The notes under the pieces were generated by a model. That model was not told the DNA's origin. It searched no databases and worked only from the letters and a program-made list of their open reading frames with translations. Source: Luteimonas rhizosphaerae (GTDB lineage Bacteria > Pseudomonadota > Gammaproteobacteria > Xanthomonadales > Xanthomonadaceae). From it: a stretch of 64,000 nt of DNA. The DNA is taken from assembly GCF_002849595.1 (NCBI RefSeq), contig NZ_NRQR01000020.1:264110-328109 (forward strand), read 5' to 3'. Position numbers and translations under genes: made by a program. Shown piece by piece: positions 1-11,000 of the stretch (its first letter is position 1; each line of letters opens with the position of its first letter).

Positions 1-479
1 AGCACGTCCCGCATTTCCAGCGTGGACCCGGCGAGGTTGGCGATCTCGTAGAGCGCCTGCTGCAGGCGTTCCGAGCGGCGCAGCGCGTCGAGGCGCAGCG
101 CGGCACGCGTGCTTTCCAGCGCGAGCGTGGCCGACGTGATGGCCAGCGCGGCCCAGGCGTCACGGCCGCGCGCGTCCGCGTCTGCACTGCGGACCACCAG
201 GACCAGGCGCGCGTCTTCGGTGTCGGCGTGGCAGGCGATGCAGGCGGCCGGCAGCGCGGCGCGCGGATCCGACAGCCTCGCCCGCGCCGCCTCGATCAGG
301 GATTCGTCGGTGCCGGACGCTGCAGGGAGCCCGATCGCGCCATCGCCCAGCGTCAGGCACCGCCACGCCACCGCGGCCTGCAGCCACGCGGGCATGGTCG
401 CCAGCACGGCTGCGATCCGCGAGCCGACCGTATCGCGGTCGTCGGCACGCACCGGCGCAATGGAAAGATGGACTGACAC
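1..479 (-). CDS. GAF-type signalling protein, N-terminal part (cut by window edge)
   Basis: About 159 N-terminal codons are present; the rest lies beyond position 1. The frame opens at a GTG at 479 with an AGGGGG ribosome-binding site about 6 nt upstream; no in-frame ATG lies upstream of it. The last visible residues (LQQALYEIANLAGSTLEMRDVL, split here as LQQALYEIANLAG plus STLEMRDVL) match the helix that enters the GAF domain of xanthomonad GAF-GGDEF/EAL proteins, so a cyclic-di-GMP enzyme or sensor kinase is likely (family knowledge). The first 120 residues are an alanine-rich region I do not recognise, with Cys-x-x-Cys-His near residue 87 (ACIACH). Output domain is not visible. It is divergent from the ECF sigma gene, with about 200 bp between them. 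Confidence 0.6.
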   Translation of the reverse strand, partial: MSVHLSIAPVRADDRDTVGSRIAAVLATMPAWLQAAVAWRCLTLGDGAIGLPAASGTDESLIEAARARLSDPRAALPAACIACHADTEDARLVLVVRSADADARGRDAWAALAITSATLALESTRAALRLDALRRSERLQQALYEIANLAGSTLEMRDV

Positions 480-683
480 GTGAAACCCCCTGACAGCGCG
501 AGAATACGCGCATTCATCACTGCACAACGACGCAAGCGTCGACCCCGTGCCACGCCGTGCCTCGTTTCGTGATGCATGACACTTCCGATTCCCCGCGTCG
601 AACGCGCTTTGGTCCCGCCACGCGCGCTCCGCAGCGCGTCTCCGGGCTTTCCGGGTCTGCCGGCAGGCCGTAACCTGACGCCG

Positions 684-1250
684 ATGAACGAGATCGCCAG
701 TCAGCAGGAGCCGCCCAGCGATGCGTCGCTGATGCTGGCGTATGCGGCCGGCGACGCGGCGGCGTTCGAGACGCTCTACCGGCGCCATCGCGACCGCCTG
801 TACCGGTTCCTGCTGCGCCAGGTGCGAAGCCAGGCGCTGGCCGACGAACTCTTCCAGGACATCTGGCAACGCGTCGTCACCGCGCGCGCGGACTGGCGTC
901 CGGATGCGCTGTTCACCACGTGGCTCTACCGCATTGCCCACAATCGGCTCACCGACCACTGGCGCGCGGCGCGCCACCGGCCCGCGGCCCCGGACGATGC
1001 CGACCAGCGCACCGAGCGCATTGCCGACCCGGACACGCCCGAGCGGCACCTGTCGGCCTTCGAGCAGCGTCGCCTGGTGCAACTGGCGCTCGAGGAACTG
1101 CCCGACGACCAGCGCGAGGTCGTGATCCTGCGGCTGGAACAGGAACTGACACTGGAGGAGATCGGCGAGATGACCGGCGTGGGCAGGGAAACGGTGAAGT
1201 CGCGCCTGCGCTATGCGATGGACAAGCTGCGTGCGAGGTTGAATCCATGA
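684..1250 (+). CDS. ECF-type RNA polymerase sigma factor
   Basis: A 188-residue sigma-70 family protein. Region 2 is at about residues 28-95 (LYRRHRDRLYRFLLRQ, then LADELFQDIWQRVV and TWLYRIAHN), and region 4 is at about 130-185 (LPDDQREVVILR, LEEIGEMTGVGRETVKSRL), the helix-turn-helix that reads the -35 box. I chose the ATG at 684 because family similarity starts there; an upstream in-frame ATG at 576 would add an arginine/proline-rich stretch unlike the family. The stop overlaps the ATG of the next gene (ATGA), a membrane anti-sigma-like protein, so the two are probably translationally coupled and act as a pair. The regulon is not evident from the sequence. Confidence 0.9.
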   Translation: MNEIASQQEPPSDASLMLAYAAGDAAAFETLYRRHRDRLYRFLLRQVRSQALADELFQDIWQRVVTARADWRPDALFTTWLYRIAHNRLTDHWRAARHRPAAPDDADQRTERIADPDTPERHLSAFEQRRLVQLALEELPDDQREVVILRLEQELTLEEIGEMTGVGRETVKSRLRYAMDKLRARLNP

Positions 1251-2323
1251 CGCCGCGCGATCCCGATGCACTGACCCCGGAAGAGCGCGATCTGGCCGCG
1301 CGTCTGTCGACGGGCGATCTGCCGCTGCCGTCGGCTGCGCTGGATGCGTCGATCCTCGCGGCGGCGCGTGCCGCCGTTGCCCCCGGCGCCGTCGCAGGCA
1401 CGCACGCCGATCCTGTCGATGTGCCCGTGGCGTCGCCGCGCCCGCGCGTGGCGTCGGCTGCGGACAGGCGTCGGCGCTGGCCGTTCGGCGTCGGCATCGC
1501 CGCCTCGCTGCTGGTCGCGATCGGCATCGCGTGGCAACTGCGGCCGGTGCCGGAATCGGCTGGAGCCGCGGTGTCGGAGATGCCGGCCGCGTCTTCCCGG
1601 GGGCGTCAGGCAGCGCCGATCGCAGCGCCTTCGCCTGCTGGCGAAATCGCGACCGACGACAGTGCGGCGCCGGCACCGGGCACCGCTCCGCAGGCGCGGA
1701 CGCCGGGCGCGCCCGTCGAGACATCCAACGCCCCGACGCCGGTCGAAGACCCTGCACCGACCGTCGCGACGCTGGCCGAACCCGCACCTGCCGCCGATTC
1801 CACGCCGGCGCCCGTTGCCGATACGGGCGTGCGCGAACGCGCCTCTCTGCCTACCGACGACAGTTCGAATCTCGATACCACGCCGCAGTCCGTCCCCCTG
1901 CCGCCGCCGCAGTCCACCGCGCTCGGTAACCGCGCCGTCGTCGCCCCGGCGACCCGGCCTGCGCCGCCACCGCCTGCACCGCCTGCACCGCCAGCGCCCG
2001 CGTCGCCAGCGCCGGAGGCGTCCGCCCGCGCCGCGGACCTGCGGACGTCCGGTGCACGTCCTTCGCCGGCGCGTCCCGAAACGCGCCGCCTCGACCGCCT
2101 GCAGGACGCGACCGGCGCGCAGGCCGACCGCGCCTTCGAACCCGATCACGACGAGCCGCCCGCGACGGCGGATTCCCCCGAGTTCCGCACCGCCTGGCTG
2201 GCCCGCGTGCGCGAGCTGCTGGACGCCGGCGAGATCGACGCCGCGCGCGCGAGTCTCACCGAGTTCCACCGCCGTCATCCGCAGGCCGAGCTGCCCGCCG
2301 ACCTGCGCGCGTTGATCGAATGA
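1247..2323 (+). CDS. Putative membrane anti-sigma factor, Ala/Pro-rich
   Basis: 358 residues starting at the ATG that overlaps the sigma stop. The N-terminal ~75 residues are probably cytoplasmic; one hydrophobic helix follows at about residues 79-97 (FGVGIAASLLVAIGIAW). A long low-complexity Ala/Pro/Thr region then runs to about 290, with PAPPPPAPPAPPAP in the middle. A short helical C-terminus ends in LTEFHRRHPQAELPADLRALIE (given to residue level only). Position and topology (cytosolic head, one TM, periplasmic tail) fit an ECF anti-sigma factor; no zinc HxxxCxxC motif is seen. The function is inferred from context. It overlaps the next gene by four bases. Confidence 0.6.
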   Translation: MTPRDPDALTPEERDLAARLSTGDLPLPSAALDASILAAARAAVAPGAVAGTHADPVDVPVASPRPRVASAADRRRRWPFGVGIAASLLVAIGIAWQLRPVPESAGAAVSEMPAASSRGRQAAPIAAPSPAGEIATDDSAAPAPGTAPQARTPGAPVETSNAPTPVEDPAPTVATLAEPAPAADSTPAPVADTGVRERASLPTDDSSNLDTTPQSVPLPPPQSTALGNRAVVAPATRPAPPPPAPPAPPAPASPAPEASARAADLRTSGARPSPARPETRRLDRLQDATGAQADRAFEPDHDEPPATADSPEFRTAWLARVRELLDAGEIDAARASLTEFHRRHPQAELPADLRALIE

Positions 2324-2909
2324 CCTTGGCGACCCTGGCCGCGCCGGCCACGCATGCGCTGGACGTCAAGCACAGCCGGTTCGTCGCGCACGCCGCGGCC
2401 GTCGACGCGCCCGACGACGTGCAGGCCTTCCTGCAGGCGGTGCATGTCGCCGATGCGACGCACAACTGCTGGGCGTGGCGCATCGGCGACCAGTACCGCT
2501 CCAGCGACGATGGCGAACCCGCCGGCACCGCCGGTCGTCCGATTCTCGCCGCGATCGACGGCCAGGGCTTCGACCGCGTCGCGGTCGTCGTGGTGCGCTG
2601 GTACGGCGGCATCAAGCTCGGCGCGGGTGGCCTGGTGCGCGCCTACGGCGGCTGTGCGGCCGAATGCCTGCGTACCGCAGCGCGGCAGCCGCTGATCGAC
2701 ACCGCGACGCTGCAACTGCATGCGCCGTTCGACGATCTGGGCGCGGTCCATGTCGCGATCGCGGCGAACGGCGCGCAGCGCCTCGACGAACGTTTCGATT
2801 CCGACGGCGTCCACCTCACGCTCCAGCTGCCCGTCGACGATGTCGACGCCTTGAAAATCCGGCTGCGCGATGCCACACGCAACCGGGTCCAGTTCGACGA
2901 ATCCCCCTG

Positions 2910-2910
<1 letters not shown>
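2320..2910 (+). CDS. yigZ: YigZ/IMPACT family protein
   Basis: 196 residues. The N-terminal UPF0029/Impact domain (about 15-120) carries the family hallmarks THNCWAWRIG, SSDDGEPAGTAGRPIL and VVVVRWYGGIKLGAGGL; the C-terminal ferredoxin-like DUF1949 domain follows at about 125-190. The family is linked to translation control in eukaryotes (IMPACT/YIH1); the bacterial role is poorly defined. Start and stop overlap its neighbours (ATGA with the anti-sigma gene, TGATG with the ABC exporter), so it sits in one transcription unit from 684 to 4688. Length is normal for the family. Confidence 0.92.
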
Positions 2911-4688
<1,778 letters not shown>

Positions 4689-4764
4689 GCGGATTCCGCG
4701 TCACCTGCGGACACGCGCTGGCACGACGGAATTTGCAGGAGTCGCTTCATCGCGCAAGCGGCGC

Positions 4765-6231
4765 CTACAGCGACCGCGACGCGTACCGCGTGTCCGCAGT
4801 CCCTTGCAGCGATCCCGCCGCGTGCGCCACGGCATGCCGCAACATCGCCGGCGCGATGTAACGGCGGTGCACGCCGCTGATGGCGGCCATGTAGAGCCGG
4901 CCGAACAGATTGCGCGTGCGCACGCGGGTTGCCATCGTGCAGACCAGCGTGCCGTCGGCGCCGGCGCGCACGCCGATGCAGGTGCGGAACATCAGGTGCC
5001 GGTCGTCGGCGCCGAGCAGCACTTCCACCCGGCGTCCATCGGGGCTGCAGCGCTCGGCCAGGATCGGATGGCGACCCGCGAATGTCAGCGGCGCATCGCC
5101 CGACAGCAGCGACGACGCCGGGCAGCCGAGCGGCGACGTGCGCAGGCCGGCAGGCCGCACCAGCACGTTGCGCAGCGCCATGAGCCGCGAGACGCCGTCG
5201 GGCGGATTCTCGACGAAACCGGCCAGCAGGCGGTCCATGACGACAGCCGGTGTCGCGCCTCCGCAGGCCGCGACGCCCAGCTGCAGCGCGACCTGGTCCT
5301 CGTGCGCGATGCGGCCGGGCAGCTGCGTCTGCAGCAACGCGTCCGCATCGACCGCGCCGGAGACCACCGCGCGCCCGCCGCCGTTGTCGGCGCGGAAGCC
5401 TGCGGCAGCGCGGCGTGCGGCGAGGCTCGCCCGCAGCCGTCCCATCGCGGCCCGCAGCGCCGTGCAACACCGCGCGGCAATCGATGCCGGCGGCGCATGC
5501 AGCGACAGTGCCGTGGTGGCGATCGACGCGGGATCGCGCCAGGCCACGTCGAGCAGTGCCTGCACGGACGGTGGCAGCACTTCGGTCAACGCGGGAATGT
5601 CGGCGGTGTTGCCGAGCACGCGTGCCTGCGTCGCGGCGTCCAGACCGCCGGCGGTTTCGTCGGGATGGCAGGACAGTGCGAACAGCGTCGGATGCGGGCC
5701 GTGCGGACGCGCCGCGATGAACTGGTGCCACGTGCCGCCGCCGAAGCGCACCGAAAACAGGCAATCCGGCGGCACTTCGACCACATGCAGGGCGTCGAGA
5801 AACGCGCGTGGATCCGCGTCGATCTGCGCCTGCGATGCGGTCGAGAACCGCAGGTGCGCCCCGGCGCTGCCCGACACCGCGGTGAACATGCGGGTGCCGG
5901 CGTGGCGATGGAAGGGATGGCCGCCGGCGCCGACGCCGAAGGTGTACAGCGACGACGGATCGCCGCGCGCGAGATCCATCGCGCCGATCCGCGTCGACGG
6001 TTCGTCGAGCGCATCGACGAAGGCCGGATGCGCCTGCTGCCGCCGCAAGGCGTCGCCGATCACCGCGTCGCCCTGCCCCGGCGCGAACTGGGCGATCAGC
6101 GTGACTTCGACCGGCAGCCCGCCGCAGTACGACGGCAGCCGCACCGACGGAAATGTCGCCGAGGGGCGAAGCGCGGTGAACGCGGCGCGCGTACCGGTTC
6201 GCCGCGCGACCTCGCCGGCCAGCGCGCTCAC
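4765..6231 (-). CDS. Cupin-like / DUF2867-like protein under ArsR control
   Basis: 488 residues from a GTG that overlaps the stop of the arsR gene (GTGA), so the two are one operon. Residues 95-190 look cupin-like: HPFHRH at 105-110 and a second histidine at 169 (GGGTWHQF) could bind a metal. The last ~100 residues (HPILAE, VLVCTMATRVRTRNLFGRLY in two parts LVCTMATRV and RNLFGRLYMA, then HRRYIAPAML) resemble the DUF2867 domain often found fused to NAD-binding proteins. The middle (about 200-380) is not recognised. I do not know the reaction; this domain order is unfamiliar to me. No signal peptide, no clear TM helix. Confidence 0.6.
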   Translation of the reverse strand: MSALAGEVARRTGTRAAFTALRPSATFPSVRLPSYCGGLPVEVTLIAQFAPGQGDAVIGDALRRQQAHPAFVDALDEPSTRIGAMDLARGDPSSLYTFGVGAGGHPFHRHAGTRMFTAVSGSAGAHLRFSTASQAQIDADPRAFLDALHVVEVPPDCLFSVRFGGGTWHQFIAARPHGPHPTLFALSCHPDETAGGLDAATQARVLGNTADIPALTEVLPPSVQALLDVAWRDPASIATTALSLHAPPASIAARCCTALRAAMGRLRASLAARRAAAGFRADNGGGRAVVSGAVDADALLQTQLPGRIAHEDQVALQLGVAACGGATPAVVMDRLLAGFVENPPDGVSRLMALRNVLVRPAGLRTSPLGCPASSLLSGDAPLTFAGRHPILAERCSPDGRRVEVLLGADDRHLMFRTCIGVRAGADGTLVCTMATRVRTRNLFGRLYMAAISGVHRRYIAPAMLRHAVAHAAGSLQGTADTRYASRSL

Positions 6232-6530
6232 GCGGCGCCGCCCTTGCGACGCTCGCGCTTGAGTGGACCTGCGACCGGGCACACCTCCGCCGCCCAGGCG
6301 AAGACCGTGTTCGCGAGCCGATCGGGCACCAGGCGGAAGAACACGAACTGGCCACGCTTTTCGCGCTCGATCAGGCCGGCTTCTTCGAGCACACGCAGGT
6401 GTCCGGACAAGGCCGGCTTGCTGAACTCGAAGCGTGCGCCGATCTCGCCCGCGGTCAGTTCGCCGGCGTTGAGATAGGCCAGGATCTGGCGGCGTGGTGT
6501 CGAGGCGAGGGCTTCGAAGACCCGTTCCAT
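6228..6530 (-). CDS. ArsR/SmtB family winged-helix repressor
   Basis: 100 residues. The winged helix covers residues 1-85: STPRRQILAYL, then TAGEIGARFEFSKPALSGHLRVLEEAGL as helix-turn-helix (residues about 25-52), then the wing IEREKRGQFVFFRL. There is no CxC or CxCxxC metal site in helix 3, so it resembles the non-metal SdpR-like branch rather than metal sensors. It leads an operon with the cupin-like protein and faces a perfect 16-bp palindrome 13 bp upstream of its start codon, so autorepression is likely (inference). Confidence 0.9.
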   Translation of the reverse strand: MERVFEALASTPRRQILAYLNAGELTAGEIGARFEFSKPALSGHLRVLEEAGLIEREKRGQFVFFRLVPDRLANTVFAWAAEVCPVAGPLKRERRKGGAA

Positions 6531-6542
6531 GGCGGCATCCAG

Positions 6543-6558
6543 TTAACTAATTAGTTAA
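6543..6558. promoter_or_regulatory. Perfect 16-bp palindrome, likely ArsR operator
   Basis: TTAACTAATTAGTTAA is its own reverse complement and is entirely A/T apart from two G/C pairs, in a genome of about 70% GC. It lies between the proposed -10 box and the arsR start codon, and a second TTAATTAA half-repeat continues it at 6555-6562. Binding by the adjacent ArsR protein is inference. Confidence 0.75.
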
Positions 6559-6587
6559 TTAATGACACCCTTGCATGACGTCGTCAA
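6558..6587 (-). promoter_or_regulatory. Candidate promoter of the arsR operon
   Basis: Reading the minus strand: -35 TTGACG (6587-6582) and -10 ATTAAT (6563-6558, 18-nt spacer) or CATTAA (6564-6559, 17-nt spacer). The -10 touches the palindrome, so a bound repressor would block RNA polymerase. Confidence 0.5.
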
Positions 6588-6679
6588 CCCGGCGGCGTGC
6601 AGCCGCGCGCCCTGCCCCCTCCCGACGCGCAGGCACGACACGCGCACACGTGGCCGCCGGGGACGCCCCGCGCGAGGGG

Positions 6680-7951
6680 TCAGCCGGTCTGGAGCGCACT
6701 GGACGACGACGCCGTCCGATCGGACGTGGGCGACGCCGCGAGCGCATCGATGAAGCCCGGCGCCAGCGCCAGCGCGCCGAACGCGCCGTGCTGCGTGCCA
6801 CTGAGCACCCGCAACATGTGCCCGCGTCCGCCCGGCAGATTCCCCATCGGCCGGAACGCGATGTCGCGCGCCTTGGCGATCACGTCGCGCTCGGACTGGA
6901 ACACCGGCGTCAGCCAGCGACTCCAGAACTGGTAGATCGCCACGTGCCGGCGACGCACCCGGGCGTAGGTCGCCAACGCGTCCGGCAATGCGTCCGCGCG
7001 CAGTGCATCGCGCAGGGCTTCGGCATCGAGCAGCGCCATGTTGACCCCCTGCCCCAGCTGCGGACTCATCGCATGCGCGGCGTCGCCGAGCAGGACCCAG
7101 CGGCCGCGATGCCACTGCGTCAGCGTGACGTCGCGATAGGTCGCGCGCGCCAGTTGCGCGTGCGTGGTCGTCGCGTCGAGCAGGTGCGCGGCCTCCGGCC
7201 AGATCGAGGTCACCGTGTCGCGCCAGTGGTCGAGCGCAGCCGACTGCCAGCCGTCGAATGCGGCGACCGGCAGGCTCCAGAAGAAACTCAGCCGCGGCGT
7301 GGCGTCGCCCGGCCGCGTGCCGACCGGCAGCAGGCCGATCATCCGCCGCGCCGCGACGTAGCGCTGGCGCAGCGCGTTGAGGTGCGGCCAGTCGCCGGCC
7401 TCGAGCAGGCACCACAACGCGCCCCAGGGATAGACCGCGTCGCGTCGCACCCCGCCGAGCGCGCCGCGCAGACGCGACGCCGCACCATCTGCCGCGAGCA
7501 CCAGATCGAAGGGGCCGTGCCGATGCCCGTCGGCATCGCGCAGCCAGCGGTCGTCCGCCGCGTCCGGACCGTCGATGGTCACGCCGGCGCGCAGCCGCAC
7601 ACCGTCGCCACGCGCCTGGTCGAGAATCGAGAACAGTGCCCCGCGCTGCATGCCGAGACCGCACAGCCGCGGATCCAGTCCGGCATACCGCATGTCCATG
7701 ACCGCGCGACCGCAGGGCGTGTCGCCATACAGGCGTTCGACGCGCGCGCCGTGCGCCAGCACTGCATCCAGCAGCCCCATGCGCCACAGCACCTGCAGAC
7801 CGGTCGGCTGCAGCAGGAACCCGGCACCGACCGGTCCGGGCGACGCAGCGCGCTCGAACACCTCGACCCGATGTCCGTCGCGCGCGAGCAGCACCGCCGC
7901 GGCCTGTCCGGCCGTGCCGTAACCGACGATGGCGATGCGCAGTGGCGTCAT
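6680..7951 (-). CDS. FAD-dependent aromatic-ring monooxygenase family protein
   Basis: 423 residues. The Rossmann FAD-binding motif IVGYGTAGQAAAVLLARDGHRVEVFER opens the protein (residues 6-32, GxGxxG variant GYGTAG). The DG motif lies around residue 155-165 (LVLAADGAASRLR) and the second FAD motif GDAAHAMSPQLGQG lies near 290. This is the UbiH/salicylate-hydroxylase/PHBH fold, which uses NAD(P)H and O2 to hydroxylate aromatic or polyketide-like substrates; the substrate is unknown. The ATG at 7951 has GGAG 5 nt upstream; a longer form from 7978 would place residues before the Rossmann strand and is less likely. It is monocistronic or a weak partner of the downstream arsR pair. Confidence 0.85.
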   Translation of the reverse strand: MTPLRIAIVGYGTAGQAAAVLLARDGHRVEVFERAASPGPVGAGFLLQPTGLQVLWRMGLLDAVLAHGARVERLYGDTPCGRAVMDMRYAGLDPRLCGLGMQRGALFSILDQARGDGVRLRAGVTIDGPDAADDRWLRDADGHRHGPFDLVLAADGAASRLRGALGGVRRDAVYPWGALWCLLEAGDWPHLNALRQRYVAARRMIGLLPVGTRPGDATPRLSFFWSLPVAAFDGWQSAALDHWRDTVTSIWPEAAHLLDATTTHAQLARATYRDVTLTQWHRGRWVLLGDAAHAMSPQLGQGVNMALLDAEALRDALRADALPDALATYARVRRRHVAIYQFWSRWLTPVFQSERDVIAKARDIAFRPMGNLPGGRGHMLRVLSGTQHGAFGALALAPGFIDALAASPTSDRTASSSSALQTG

Positions 7952-8029
7952 GGGAGCTCCGGACCGGGTCGCCAGCATACCGGCGCATGCGTTGGGCCGG
8001 CAGCGACCGAAGCGCGCGCCCGCAATGCG

Positions 8030-8059
8030 AAGGGCCGCCCTGTTGCCGGGGCGGCCCTT
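8030..8059 (-). terminator. Hairpin terminator after the RND operon
   Basis: AAGGGCCGCC pairs perfectly with GGCGGCCCTT across a 10-nt loop, 21 bp after the RND pump stop codon. The T-tract is weak (TTcgcatt), so it may need Rho help. Confidence 0.6.
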
Positions 8060-8080
8060 GCTGGTCGAACGTGATGGCGA

Positions 8081-11000
8081 TCAGTGCGCCGGTCGTTCGT
8101 CGCCGTCCTGTTCCAGCCGGCCATCGCGCTCGCGTGCCGCCTCCAGACGCGGATCCGGCTCGTCGAGTTTGTCGCCCAGCACGCGCCGCACGATGATGAA
8201 GAACACCGGGATCAGCAGCAGGCCGAGGAAGGTCGCGAACAGCATGCCGCCGATGACGCCGGTGGCGAGCGCATGACGTGCGCTGGAACCCGCGCCGCTC
8301 GACAGCGCCATCGGCGTGACGCCCATGATGAAGGCGAACGAGGTCATCAGGATCGGCCGGAAGCGCAGGTTCGCCGCGTCCACCGTCGCGTCGCGCAGCG
8401 TCTTGCCTTCCTTGTACTGCTGCACGGCGAATTCCACGATCAGGATCGCGTTCTTCGCCGCAAGACCAATGACCGTCACCATGCCGATCTTGAAGAAGAT
8501 GTCGTTCGACAGGCCCGGACGCAGCATCGTGAACAGCACTGCGCCGAGGATGCCCAGCGGCACGACCAGCAACACCGCGACCGGAATCGACCAGCTCTCG
8601 TAGAGCGCCGCCAGACACAGGAACACCACGACCACCGACAGCAGCAACAGCAGTGTCGCCGTGTTGCCCGCGATGATCTCCTGGTAGGACATGCCCGCCC
8701 AGTCGTAGCCGAACCCTTCCGGCAGTTCGTTCTCGACGATCTCTTCCATTGCGGCCATCGCCTCACCCGTACTGCGACCGGGCGCCTGCGAGCCGACGAT
8801 GTTGATCGCCGAATAGCCGTTGTAACGCGTCAGCGACGGCGTGCTGGCGCCCCACTCCGGCGTCACCACCGTGCTCAGCGGAATCATCGTGCGGGAACCG
8901 TCGGGATTGGTGCCGTCCGCGCTCGGTGTGTAGAACCGGCCGATCGAACCCGGGTCGGTGCGGTACTGCGCATCGGCCTGCATGTTGACGCGCTTGATGC
9001 GGCCGTCGGACACGTAGTCGTTGACGTAGACCGGCGCCAGCATCAGCTGGATCGCGCCGTAGATGTCGGTGATCGACAGCCCCATCGACTGCGCCTGGAC
9101 GCGGTCGACGTTCAACTGCAGCTGCGGCGCGTCTTCCAGCGTGTTCGGGCGCACGCCCTGCAGCACGTCGGTCTTCTGCGCGGCCGCGCCCAGCAGCTGG
9201 TTGCGGGCCTGCTGCAGCGCCGCGTTGCCGGCGCCGGTGCGGTCCTGCAGGTACATGTCGAAGCCGCCGAACTGGCCCAGGCCCTGCACGGTCGGCAGGT
9301 TCACGACGAAGATGGTCGCGTCCTGCACGCCCTGCAGTGCGCCGTTGGCCTCGCCCAGGAACTGGTTGATGTCGGCGTCGCGCTCGCCCCAGTCCTTGAG
9401 CTTGATGAAGCCCATGCCGACGTTCTCGCCCTGGCCGACGAAGCTGAAGCCCGCGACCTGCAGCATCGCCTCGTACGAGGGGTTCTGCTCCAGGCGTGCA
9501 CGCACGTCCTCGAACACCGCGTTGGTGCGCTGCAGGGTCGCGCCCGGCGGCAGCTGCACGATGGCCAGCGCATAGCCCTGGTCTTCCTCGGGCACGAAGC
9601 TGCTGGGCAGCTTGATGTAGAGGAAGCCGCAGACCACGCACAGCACCACGAACACCGCCATCCAACGCGGCGCGTGCCGCACGGCGCTGCCGATGTGGCC
9701 GACGTAGGTCCGGTTGACCTTGTCGTAGTACTTGTTGAACGTGCGGACGACGACATTGCTCTTGCGCTCGCCGGGCGGCGCGTGCTGCTTGAGGAAGGTC
9801 GCGCACAACGCCGGGGTGAAGCCCAGCGCGAGGAACGCCGAGAAGCCCATCGCGACCGCGATCGTGATCGCGAACTGCTTGTAGATCTCGCCCGAGGCGC
9901 CACCCTGCAGCGCGCTGGGAATGAACACCGCGGCCAGCACGACGGTGATCGCGACGACGGCGCCGGTGATCTGGTCCATCGCTTTCAGCGTGGCCTCGCG
10001 TGGCGGCAGGTGTTCCTCCGCCATGATGCGTTCGACGTTCTCGATGACGACGATCGCGTCGTCGACCACGATGCCGATCGCCAGCACCATCGCGAACAGG
10101 GTCAGCTGGTTGATCGTGTAGCCGAGCATGCTCAGGCCGAGGAAGGTGCCGAGCAGTGCGATCGGGATGACCAGCGTCGGGATGATCGTCGCGCGCAGGT
10201 TCTGCAGGAACAGCAGCATCACCAGGAACACGAGGACCACCGCCTCGATCAGGGTCACGATGACTTCCTGGATCGACAGCGTCACGAACGTCGTCGTGTC
10301 GTAGGGCTTGAACCACTCGATGCCCTGCGGGAACGAGGGCTGCAGCTCGTCCATGCGCGCCTCGACGGCGCTGGCCACGGTCAGCGCGTTGGCGCCGGGC
10401 AGCAGCTGGATCGCGAACGCACCGGTCGGCTGGCCGTTGTACTTGGTGTCGAACCCGTAGCCCGACGCACCGATCGCCACGCGCGCGACGTCCTTCAGGC
10501 GCACGGTGGCGCCTTCGCTGTCGGCGCGCAGGATGATGTTCTCGAACTGCTCGGGCGTGCTGAAGCGGCCCTCGGCCGACACGGTCGCGGTGAAGCCCTG
10601 GCCTTCCGGCGCGGGATCGGAGCCGACAGAACCCGCGGCGAACTGCACGTTCTGCCCGCGGACCGCGGCCATCACCTCGGTCGCCGACATGCCGTAGCCC
10701 TGCAGCTGGTCCGGGTTGAGCCAGATGTTCATGGCGTACTCGGAACCGAACTGCTGGGTGCTGCCGACGCCGGGCACGCGCGCGATCTGCTCGAGCACGC
10801 GCGAGCCGATCAGGTCGTTGAGCTGGTTGCGGGTGACCGTCGGATCGTCCGACCGCAGGCCCACGACCATCAGGAAGCCGGCGTTGGCCTTGGCCACGAC
10901 GACGCCCTGCTGCACCACTTCACTGGGCAGACGCGGCGTCGCCAGCGAGACCTTGTTCTGCACCTGCACCTGGGCGATGTCGGCGTCGGTGCCAGTCTCG

